From positions 1-32,192 of IMG/VR virus record IMGVR_UViG_3300028840_002151: 32,192 bases of DNA; one strand, given 5' to 3'. Position numbers and translations under genes: made by a program. This DNA is from a virus. Shown here piece after piece: positions 13,712 through 20,134 of the stretch; the first letter of the stretch is position 1, and every line of letters begins with the position of its first letter. A model generated the notes under the pieces. It saw only the letters and a program-made list of their open reading frames with translations, did no database searches and had not been told where the DNA came from.

Positions 13712-14002
13712 ATGGCAGCTATAACAAGTGGAATAACCACAAGGGGGATAGTTCCATCCCTAAGTAAAAAGATATTGTATGTTGAGACACCATCTACTGC
13801 AGATAGCGCGGACACTATAGACCTGACATCTAGCGATGTCACAGGTGGTGAGACTCTAGCATCCGTGGACTTTGTAATAGCATGGGATCAAACAAGTGGT
13901 GATATTGTGACTGTTACTGAAAGTTCTGGGACGATAACCATAGATGCTGCAGGTGGTACTAGCGACCATACATACGGTATCCTAGTAGTTGGAGAAGCCT
14001 AA
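13712..14002 (+). CDS. Small decoration-like protein (96 aa)
   Basis: A strong AAGGAGG precedes the ATG. The protein starts MAAITSGITTRGIVPSLSK and is nearly all beta strand with Thr/Ser/Gly/Asp turns (TIDLTSSDVTGGETLASVDFV, TVTESSGTITID). It has no cysteine and few aromatics. This profile suits a capsid cement or trimeric decoration protein; position after the capsid gene and the terminator following it suggest high expression. No named family. Confidence 0.65.
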   Translation: MAAITSGITTRGIVPSLSKKILYVETPSTADSADTIDLTSSDVTGGETLASVDFVIAWDQTSGDIVTVTESSGTITIDAAGGTSDHTYGILVVGEA

Positions 14003-14021
14003 GGGCAATAGGTGAACCAAG

Positions 14022-14045
14022 GCCTTGAGAAATCAAGGCTTTTTT
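14022..14045 (+). terminator. Intrinsic terminator, GCCTTGA-GAAA-TCAAGGC plus T6
   Basis: A perfect 7-bp stem with a GNRA-type GAAA loop is followed directly by six T, then CATTTTTTTA. It is a textbook bacterial-type terminator, placed between the decoration-like gene and the connector genes. Archaeal polymerase can stop on the T-tract alone; the hairpin is unusual there. Confidence 0.75.
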
Positions 14046-14066
14046 CATTTTTTTAGGAGGAAGAAA

Positions 14067-14339
14067 ATGGTAAACTTTAAGAACATATCGAAAGAACCTA
14101 TAAGAGTAATCGTAGAGGCAGGAAAAAGACGAAAGGGCGAACCTTTTGCTAGGTATAGAAATATGAAGTCTGGAGTTGTAAGGACGTTTACTGGACTAGC
14201 CATCGAATCAGCTAGGAAAGATCCAAGACTACAGGAAACAAATGAGACTGCCGCCCCAGACAACGACAAGTCTAAGAAGGCAGAAAAAGCGAAAGAGGAC
14301 GAGAAGGTAGTTTCAACTAAGGCTATGGCAGCTACTTGA
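14067..14339 (+). CDS. Small head/tail-region protein (90 aa), basic with charged tail
   Basis: TAGGAGG six to seven bases upstream supports ATG 14067; an in-frame TTG at 14025 lies within the terminator and is unlikely. The protein begins MVNFKNISKEPIRVIVEAGKRRKGEP, a short beta unit of a kind also seen in the 57-aa protein at 16618 (MKLKNISGGALKFKT). Its last 40 residues are a Lys/Glu/Ala-rich, probably disordered tail. Function unknown. Confidence 0.65.
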   Translation: MVNFKNISKEPIRVIVEAGKRRKGEPFARYRNMKSGVVRTFTGLAIESARKDPRLQETNETAAPDNDKSKKAEKAKEDEKVVSTKAMAAT

Positions 14340-14341
14340 AA

Positions 14342-14497
14342 ATGGCATACACCGTAACAAAGATTGCAACGAAACCTGTGGAGGAGATTCACACCGCAAT
14401 AGCGACAGCGTGGAACGCCGCTTCGGTAACCACGCACCATGAAACAGTTATTGTCGTAACTGGTGGAAACGCTTATGCTTGGATAATATACGAATAG
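14342..14497 (+). CDS. Hypothetical 51-aa protein
   Basis: This frame begins two bases after the previous stop and ends four bases before the next ATG, with no room for other genes. The product MAYTVTKIATKPVEEIHTAIAT is followed by HHETVIVVTGGNAYAWIIYE, alternating helix and strand. It has codon use like the neighbours. It could be a small connector or decoration subunit; no family recognised. Confidence 0.6.
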   Translation: MAYTVTKIATKPVEEIHTAIATAWNAASVTTHHETVIVVTGGNAYAWIIYE

Positions 14498-14500
14498 ACA

Positions 14501-15325
14501 ATGGCATACGCAACGACGCAGGAAGTAGTTCAGACTGGAGGATTTTACGAAGGGGTCTATGATAAGGAGGCAGTCGGAACCGGGAACGGCACTACCAAGC
14601 TATTCACCCTAGACCATAACCCAGTCGTGAATGGAAGCCTCGTCGTTTATGTTAACAGCGTTGCGCAGACAGAAACCACCCATTATACCGTGAACTATAT
14701 TACTGGAGAGATAACCTTCGTAACCGCCCCGACGGATACCTATGCTGTTGAGGCGACTTATTGGTATTTCACGATTAAGATAGACTCCGACGTTATAAGC
14801 GACTTCATAACCGAGGCCGACGCTTGGGTGGACGAGTACACTGGGCAAAAATGGGAGACTACGACTGCAACAAGCGAGAAGTACGACGGCAACGATACCG
14901 ACACTCTGTTTTTGCGGTCGGACCATAATCCAATAATATCTCTGACGGCTTTAACGATAGGGACTACCAGTATTACAACTTCATACGTTTATGTCTACGG
15001 TGATGAAGGGAAACTCGTCCTTGGAGACAGCGCGGAAGAGAGCGTATTTCTTGATACCGACCCGCAGTACATAACAGTATCTTATACTTACGGGACGGCG
15101 ACCACCCCAGGAAGAATAAAGGGATTGGCTAGGACCATAGCGGCTATAAAAGGTCTTATAGCGGTAATGGGTGGGACGTATGATGACGTTACATCATGGA
15201 CAGCTAGGGATATGGCCGCGAATGTCGGGGAGCCGTGGGTCAACTTGGCTAGAACTGCGGAAAAGTTGGAAAAACAGGCGAATGCAATGTTAAAGAACAT
15301 AAGAAAAAGACCTTCAATCTACTAA
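14501..15325 (+). CDS. Head-tail adaptor (connector) protein
   Basis: The 274-aa protein has an inserted beta domain in the first 90 residues (TGNGTTKLFTLDHNPVVNGSLVVYVNSV, FVTAPTDTYAVEATYWYF). A gp6/gp15-type connector core follows: DVISDFITEADAWVDEYTGQKW, then TPGRIKGLARTIAAIKGLIAVMG helices and a terminal basic helix. Such adaptors sit under the portal ring. The position, two to four genes after the capsid and just before two more connector-like genes, fits. The extra N-terminal domain is longer than usual. Confidence 0.7.
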   Translation: MAYATTQEVVQTGGFYEGVYDKEAVGTGNGTTKLFTLDHNPVVNGSLVVYVNSVAQTETTHYTVNYITGEITFVTAPTDTYAVEATYWYFTIKIDSDVISDFITEADAWVDEYTGQKWETTTATSEKYDGNDTDTLFLRSDHNPIISLTALTIGTTSITTSYVYVYGDEGKLVLGDSAEESVFLDTDPQYITVSYTYGTATTPGRIKGLARTIAAIKGLIAVMGGTYDDVTSWTARDMAANVGEPWVNLARTAEKLEKQANAMLKNIRKRPSIY

Positions 15326-15786
15326 TGGCTAATTTAACAGTTTATCAAAGGAATGTGGACCAGATATTTGACAGAAATCAGGAATATGCAGTATTAGATA
15401 CAGTATCATGGACAATAAATACCGACGGGGAAAAGACTACTTCAAGCTCCTCAAAATCTCTAATAAAAGTAATCATGCAGGACATTACGGCCGACGACAG
15501 GGTCAGGATAACAGCAGGGCACCTACCGAAGTCGGACGCCGTCGTTTTGGTTCCCAGAAGTTACACTTTGAACAAAGGCAAATATTTGGATGGGGCGACC
15601 ACGAAACAAATGTTCATACACTATCCAGGCGACGGTTCTACCACTCCTCCGTCAGCGGCGAAAAAGTATGAAATTACATCTGTCGAAGTGGTCCCCCATC
15701 CAGCCGATAAAACGCCGGACAATTCCTCTGGTGCGAATAAACTCTATACCACTGCATTTTTAAAGGAGGTTCAAGCAACGGGATGA
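15325..15786 (+). CDS. Probable head closure (stopper) protein
   Basis: ATG overlaps the previous TAA by one base. The 153-aa product is mostly beta, with central block KVIMQDITADDRVRITAGHLPKSD followed by VVLVPRSYTLNKGKYL, like the barrel of connector stopper proteins that close the head until tail joining. It sits between the adaptor and the gp10-like gene, the normal place for a stopper. Family assignment rests on order rather than a clear motif. Confidence 0.55.
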   Translation: MANLTVYQRNVDQIFDRNQEYAVLDTVSWTINTDGEKTTSSSSKSLIKVIMQDITADDRVRITAGHLPKSDAVVLVPRSYTLNKGKYLDGATTKQMFIHYPGDGSTTPPSAAKKYEITSVEVVPHPADKTPDNSSGANKLYTTAFLKEVQATG

Positions 15787-16172
15787 CTGTCAAGATAGAA
15801 ATGGAGGGCTTGGACGCCGCAATCCAGGAGATAACGAACAAGCTCAGGGATTACTGCCTCTTTTACATGGAGGCAGGGGCTAAGAGAAATGCACCTAAAG
15901 ATACGGGTTATATGGCTAGTCAGATTTATTCCAAGCCCACTGGAAATGGTTCTGGGGAGGTTGTATCGCCGGTTGGCTATTCGGGTTATGTCGAATTCGG
16001 AACCCAGAACATCAAAGTTGGGACTCCAGAGAAGCCGAGGACTGAGTGGGAAGCGCTGCGGAAGCGCGGAGGCAGAGGTCAGACTATGCCTTTCATGAGG
16101 CCACAGGTTTACAAACTAGAGGCGCACTTAAGCGGATTAAGTGGAGAAGAATGGCAAGAGCTGATGAAATAG
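15783..16172 (+). CDS. HK97 gp10-like neck/tail protein
   Basis: The 129-aa protein shows the gp10 pattern: an amphipathic N-terminal helix (MEGLDAAIQEITNKLRDYC), AKRNAPKDTGYMASQI (the conserved A-P-x-D-T-G motif, residues about 37-46), YSGYVEFGTQN (Y-x-x-Y-V-E-x-G-T), and PFMRPQV near the end (P-F-x-R-P). These marks are diagnostic of the neck protein found between stopper and tail terminator. The ATG overlaps the previous stop as ATGA, downstream of AAAGGAGG. Confidence 0.88.
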   Translation: MTVKIEMEGLDAAIQEITNKLRDYCLFYMEAGAKRNAPKDTGYMASQIYSKPTGNGSGEVVSPVGYSGYVEFGTQNIKVGTPEKPRTEWEALRKRGGRGQTMPFMRPQVYKLEAHLSGLSGEEWQELMK

Positions 16173-16612
16173 TAAGGGACACGTTGAAGGATAACAGGGC
16201 GAGTTACAGCTACCTAAACACCTGCGGAACTAGGATGTATTTCGAGTTTCCAGATGTGGCGCTGGGCGCTTCGTCATTTCCATTATTAGTATGTCAAAAG
16301 GTAGCGCACTCTGGGACTCCATGGGCGCTAGGCGGAGGCAACCAGAGGAATAGAACCCTAGTGCAGATTGACATATACATGATTCTAAACGACTACGAGA
16401 CAGTTTCCACTGTTAAGTATTACGACAACCATCTCCTAAAGAAAATCGCCACAGATGTGTTTACATGCCTCAGGGCGAAGATTTACGACACGTCGGGGGT
16501 TTTCAGGTATGTAGAAATATCGGACAGGCGCATGCCAGAGGAAGAGATTGAGAAGTTTCCAGCGGCGAGAAGGACGTTGGAGATCGAATTGCTTTTAAAA
16601 GACGCGGAGTGA
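16151..16612 (+). CDS. Probable tail terminator (tail completion) protein
   Basis: I chose ATG 16151 (GTGGAGAAGA upstream) rather than the long overlapping start at 16046. The 153-aa product begins MARADEIVRDTLKDN and includes FPLLVCQKV, RTLVQIDIYMILNDYETVSTVKYYD and a closing RRTLEIELLLKDAE strand, an alpha/beta layout like tail terminators that cap the tail tube. Position between the gp10-like and tube genes agrees. It overlaps the gp10-like gene by 22 nt. Confidence 0.6.
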   Translation: MARADEIVRDTLKDNRASYSYLNTCGTRMYFEFPDVALGASSFPLLVCQKVAHSGTPWALGGGNQRNRTLVQIDIYMILNDYETVSTVKYYDNHLLKKIATDVFTCLRAKIYDTSGVFRYVEISDRRMPEEEIEKFPAARRTLEIELLLKDAE

Positions 16613-16617
16613 GGAAA

Positions 16618-16791
16618 ATGAAACTAAAAAATATATCGGGTGGGGCGCTCAAGTTCAAGACGCTGGATAATTTCGTGGCTCCAGAGGGCTTATTCGAATG
16701 CCCTGATGAGATTGCTGAACAACTCTTAAACAATGACGCAATTAGAAAAGTAAAACAAAAAATAACAAAGGAGGCAAAAAACAATGGCTGA
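16618..16791 (+). CDS. Small tail-region protein (57 aa)
   Basis: GAGTGAGGAAA precedes ATG 16618; a GTG at 16609 is less likely. The product MKLKNISGGALKFKTLDNFVAPEGLFECPDEIAEQLLNN has a short beta unit and then a helix, with a Lys-rich end. The opening is similar to that of the 90-aa protein at 14067, suggesting two copies of one fold. Its 3' end holds AAAGGAGG for the tail tube gene, overlap 8 nt. Confidence 0.6.
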   Translation: MKLKNISGGALKFKTLDNFVAPEGLFECPDEIAEQLLNNDAIRKVKQKITKEAKNNG

Positions 16792-17737
16792 AACATATAG
16801 TGGGGTATTGGCGTATGTAGCGTGGGGAGAAGAAAGCACCTACGGTACGGCAGCAACGACAATAGACCAGTGGGAATTAATGAGAAATGTAAATGCAAGG
16901 CTTGGGCATAATTCCATACCAGTGAAGGGTCTGGGTGCCAGATATACGCAGGCAATAAAGCCAGGACCTACAGATGGAGCTTTCTCCGCTGAAATGGTCC
17001 TACAGGATATGAGGATGCTCACGGCAATAGGGGGAATGGCTGATACGAAGACGGGCAGTGGCGACATCACGCACACCATAGTCCCCGCGACCACCATAGA
17101 TTCTGGAACAATAGAGCTAGGCCACAACGGAACTGCGGATGTAATTTATAAGTTGACTGGACTCATGATAAACTCATGGACTCTGAATCTAACGTTAAAT
17201 GATGTTGCGACAGTTAGTTTAGATTGCATATACCAGGAAATCGACGACTCAGACACGACAGCTCAAACACCATCATTCAAGACTACTGATCCATTTGCTT
17301 TGGCAGAGATACAGGCGAAAGTCGGGGATTCGGCAGTGGCAGAAGTACAGAGCGGTAGTCTAACTTACAATAATAACTTGGTCCCGATAAGGGGTCTGGG
17401 GAGCGCGGATCTGACGGACATAATGCCTGGGCCGTTGGATGTGACCTGGAGCATGAACCTGAACATGAGAGACATAACGTTTCACGAGTATATAGAGGAC
17501 AACACAGAGATAGACTTCGAGTTCGTATTGACGGAGTCCGCAACCAGAAACATAACGTTCACCATGAATAACTCCGTCATAGACGGCTGGAGCGAACCAG
17601 CGGATGTCGGAGGCGGAGTTGTTAACGTGACAATTGACGGAATAGCGAGATATGACAGTGCCGAAGGAGTAGCGGCGAACAAGAATATAATCCAGATAAT
17701 AGAGGATAACGCGATAGACGTGGACTATGACGCTTAA
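16784..17737 (+). CDS. Major tail tube protein
   Basis: The 317-aa protein starts MAETYSGVLAYVAWGEESTYGTAA, the usual opening of siphovirus tube proteins. It contains two similar halves: SIPVKGLGARYTQAIKPGPTDGAFSAEMVLQDMRML in the first and VPIRGLGSADLTDIMPGPLDVTWSMNLNMRD in the second. This internal duplication is seen in some tail tube proteins. Strong AAAGGAGG upstream predicts high expression, as needed for the main tail component. An NVTI sequon occurs near the C-terminus. Confidence 0.85.
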   Translation: MAETYSGVLAYVAWGEESTYGTAATTIDQWELMRNVNARLGHNSIPVKGLGARYTQAIKPGPTDGAFSAEMVLQDMRMLTAIGGMADTKTGSGDITHTIVPATTIDSGTIELGHNGTADVIYKLTGLMINSWTLNLTLNDVATVSLDCIYQEIDDSDTTAQTPSFKTTDPFALAEIQAKVGDSAVAEVQSGSLTYNNNLVPIRGLGSADLTDIMPGPLDVTWSMNLNMRDITFHEYIEDNTEIDFEFVLTESATRNITFTMNNSVIDGWSEPADVGGGVVNVTIDGIARYDSAEGVAANKNIIQIIEDNAIDVDYDA

Positions 17738-17915
17738 GTGGGAGGAGGTTCCGACGTCCTGGGACTACGGAACTCGCCTCACCGATAGGGACGTCAGGGC
17801 AGCTACCAGAGACAGTCTGGTTATTGACCTGATAAAGCAAGCAGACAGCTATATGGTGAGGCGAAACCCATTTAACGACGAGATTCAGATTCATCTGCGG
17901 AGGATGAGAAAATGA
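17727..17915 (+). CDS. Small protein before the tail chaperone (62 aa)
   Basis: It overlaps the tube gene by 11 nt and the chaperone by 4 nt (ATGA). The product MTLKWEEVPTSWDYGTRLTDRDVRAATRD is charged with two helices and a basic end (IQIHLRRMRK). It may be a tail assembly helper; no family recognised. Confidence 0.6.
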   Translation: MTLKWEEVPTSWDYGTRLTDRDVRAATRDSLVIDLIKQADSYMVRRNPFNDEIQIHLRRMRK

Positions 17916-18247
17916 ATGAAAAGACAATAAAGCTGCCGGAGAGCGGCAAAACGGTAAAAATAAAGAAGCTTCTGGGGAGGGAGTACTTCGAGGCGAGCAA
18001 GAAGGCGAGGACGATGCTCCCCACAGGAGAGATGTCTATAGACCCCTATGACCAACAGCAGGAGGTCGTGCGGGCGTGCATCATTGACACGGACGAATTC
18101 AAGAAGGCGGACTTCGATGAACTGCTGGTGGCGGATACGCTTACCCTAATAAGGGAGGTTGACATATTCATATCCCCGCCGGACGTCAAAAAAAAATTAT
18201 TAGAGCAGTCGCTTCAGGATACAAAGACATCAGGGACCCAGAAATAG
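17912..18247 (+). CDS. Tail assembly chaperone, unshifted product (G-like)
   Basis: GGAGGATGAGAAA precedes the ATG. The 111-aa product MNEKTIKLPESGKTVKIKKLLGREYFEA has the short beta start and helical body of tail chaperones. It sits between the tube and tape measure genes, where lambda G/GT-type chaperones lie. Near its end nine consecutive A (18188-18196, codons AAA AAA AAA) allow slippage into the -1 frame. If read straight through it ends LLEQSLQDTKTSGTQK. Confidence 0.75.
   Translation: MNEKTIKLPESGKTVKIKKLLGREYFEASKKARTMLPTGEMSIDPYDQQQEVVRACIIDTDEFKKADFDELLVADTLTLIREVDIFISPPDVKKKLLEQSLQDTKTSGTQK
18188..18196 (+). promoter_or_regulatory. A9 slippery site for -1 ribosomal frameshifting
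   Basis: Nine A follow GAC GTC in the chaperone frame. Slipping back one base on A AAA AAA enters a frame that is open from 18163 to 18459. The next -1-frame stop upstream is TGA at 18160-18162. This is the standard site and geometry for siphovirus G/GT chaperones. I do not see an obvious pseudoknot. Confidence 0.7.
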
Positions 18248-18459
18248 TAAGACTGCTCAGAAATCGCATGTATGCGGAGAAATACGGTTGGACGTTTCGG
18301 GAGACCGAAGGACACTATGTCAGCGACCTCAGGGCGCTGGAGATACTGGAGTTTGAGGAATCCCGATTGAACAAGAACAAAGGAGATGGCGGGAGCGTCG
18401 ACTTGACGAGAAAGCTCCCGAGAAGCATAAAGAGAGGATTGAAACATGGCAGAGGCTGA
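18196..18459 (+). CDS. T-like extension of the tail chaperone (-1 frame)
   Basis: In the -1 frame from ATT 18196 the sequence reads IIRAVASGYKDIRDPEIVRLLRNRMYAEKYGWTF..., helical and charged, to the stop at 18459. Joined to the first 95 codons it gives a fusion of about 182 aa, whose extra 87 residues would contact the tape measure. An ATG at 18268 exists but has no ribosome-binding site, so separate translation is unlikely. The stretch 18196-18267 has no start and is coding-like, which supports fusion. Confidence 0.72.
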   Translation: MIRAVASGYKDIRDPEIVRLLRNRMYAEKYGWTFRETEGHYVSDLRALEILEFEESRLNKNKGDGGSVDLTRKLPRSIKRGLKHGRG

Positions 18460-19747
18460 GTTTCCAGTAAAGCTGAAGTTTATTGTGGACAATGCAGGAG
18501 TCCAGCAGATTTCGAAGGCAATAGGCGGCGGCTTCATGGACGGAATGCGCGGTGGCATATTGGGCGGAGGAGGCGGCTCCGGGATGATAGGCGGTCTTGG
18601 CGGCCTGTTCGGGAAGGCTGGCGTATTCGGACTGATGGTAAAGGGGCTGGACCAGCTGAACACTACGGTTACCAATATGTTCAAGTACTCCCCGGCCATG
18701 ACACAGAGCCTCAAGGCGCTTGAGACCTCGTTCTTCTTGATAATGAAGCCGATAGGGGACTTCATAGGCGCAATCCTGAGGCCCGTCGCGATATGGCTAT
18801 TGGACTGGATTGTCAAGAACAGGGAGCTCGCGACACTTATAGGAGCTGTTATACTTGGACTGGCGGCGATTAAGACAGTATTACTCGGTAAAGGGCTTGT
18901 TGAAACTATAACTGGCGGCGGCGGTGCTGCCGTTGGTGCAGCTACTGGAGTAGGTACTGGTGCAGCTGCCGGGGCGGGTCTATTAGGACTGGGTGCCGCA
19001 GCCGCGGGTGGTGCTGCTACAGGATTAGGTATTTTATATCTACTAAGGGAAGCTGCAAAGGGAGAATATACTGGGAGAAGAGGGGAAAACATACAATATC
19101 AAAGAAGGCCTCTCAGTTTTGGAGGGACTTTTGGACCCGAGGCTGACATTTATGGCTCATGGCCAGATATTTATAGATGGATGCAAGACCAAGGGTTTTC
19201 TGGGGGGTACACTTCGTCAGGTATGGGACGTCCGTATATGAGCGAAATAGAAGAAATGCAGAAATTTGCCAAAGAGATAAATGTGGAACTTCACGCTCAT
19301 AGAGACACCCTGAGAGAAACAGATTTGAACTTGAACAAATATGCTAAATATTTAGAAGATTCTAATAAGTCTGCAGAAGAAATTGCTTTGGGATTGCAAA
19401 GTTCAAGAAAACACGCACTTGAATATATAGGCGGTGGCGGAAAATTGCCCATAGGAGTTGGAATTGGGATGGGCTTAGAATTAGAAGAAATACCTAAGAC
19501 CGTAGAAGCTATAAATAAGATGGAAAATGAGGTTGATAATACTACCTTTACAATTACTGAATATGCTGGTTCATTACGCAACTTAATAGATGCAACTGGG
19601 AAGTGTATACTCTCATTTAACGACTTATCGGAAGCCCAGTCAAAAGGCTTATTCACAGTCGGGAGAAGTCCCGCCAAAGGCGGCTATGGCGGAGAGAAAC
19701 CGCAGAATTGGAGAGTTAGGACTGGAAAGACAAATCCTTACACTTAA
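18446..19747 (+). CDS. Tape measure protein (short)
   Basis: The 433-aa product starts MAEAEFPVKLKFIVDNAGVQQISKAI, a typical tape measure opening. It has two Gly-rich stretches (about 27-58 and 153-195), amphipathic helices, and hydrophobic segments (IGDFIGAILRPVAIWLLDW at 110-128, LATLIGAVILGLAAI at 132-146). The second half is charged and helical. Using the usual 1.5 A per residue, it predicts a tail of about 65 nm. It overlaps the chaperone by 14 nt. Bases after about 19020 are visibly more AT-rich, as if the C-terminal half had another origin. Confidence 0.75.
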   Translation: MAEAEFPVKLKFIVDNAGVQQISKAIGGGFMDGMRGGILGGGGGSGMIGGLGGLFGKAGVFGLMVKGLDQLNTTVTNMFKYSPAMTQSLKALETSFFLIMKPIGDFIGAILRPVAIWLLDWIVKNRELATLIGAVILGLAAIKTVLLGKGLVETITGGGGAAVGAATGVGTGAAAGAGLLGLGAAAAGGAATGLGILYLLREAAKGEYTGRRGENIQYQRRPLSFGGTFGPEADIYGSWPDIYRWMQDQGFSGGYTSSGMGRPYMSEIEEMQKFAKEINVELHAHRDTLRETDLNLNKYAKYLEDSNKSAEEIALGLQSSRKHALEYIGGGGKLPIGVGIGMGLELEEIPKTVEAINKMENEVDNTTFTITEYAGSLRNLIDATGKCILSFNDLSEAQSKGLFTVGRSPAKGGYGGEKPQNWRVRTGKTNPYT

Positions 19748-19749
19748 AA

Positions 19750-20133
19750 ATGACATACTCACTAGGTTCGGTTACATTCGCAGACGGGGAAGTCATAGAA
19801 GTTAGGAGCAATTTGAAGGCTGGTATAACCACTATCCCTATGCCCTTCAAGGAGAGCACCGACACGCTTGTGTACAACTACGAGGGGGTAACCAGGGAGG
19901 TGATGATACGGGGTCAGTTATGGGGCGCTTCGGACGCGGCTATGGCGGCGAGGGCGAACACGATAGAGGCGCTTCTGACCGCTGAACAAAGTTCCGTAAA
20001 GCTCATATGGCCGCTGAAAACCAGCGGGATATACGTCAAAATCATAGACATAACGTTCGACACCAGGAAAGACCCGGCTCCGTCGAGCTATACCGAGTTC
20101 ATGATAAACTGCGTAGAGTCTTCGCAGGACTGA
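19750..20133 (+). CDS. Probable distal tail / tail-tip component (127 aa)
   Basis: The product MTYSLGSVTFADGEVIEVRSNLKAG is beta-rich with RGQLWGASDAAMAARANTIEALLT helix and WPLKTSGIYVKIIDITFD strands. It lies between the tape measure and the adhesin/hub genes, where the distal tail protein belongs. I see no residue-level signature that separates a distal tail protein from a baseplate ring protein, so the role is given by position. Confidence 0.6.
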   Translation: MTYSLGSVTFADGEVIEVRSNLKAGITTIPMPFKESTDTLVYNYEGVTREVMIRGQLWGASDAAMAARANTIEALLTAEQSSVKLIWPLKTSGIYVKIIDITFDTRKDPAPSSYTEFMINCVESSQD

Positions 20134-20134
20134 A

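Noticed and set aside
16046-16150. Longer start for the tail terminator gene at 16046
   Set aside because: It would overlap the gp10-like gene by over 120 nt with Arg-rich, unlikely sequence; ATG 16151 follows GTGGAG.
18214-19092. Open frame of 292 codons on the minus strand over the tape measure gene
   Set aside because: The Pro/Ala-rich translation mirrors the Gly/Ala-rich codons of the tape measure; no start signal, and it conflicts with the frameshift and tape measure genes.
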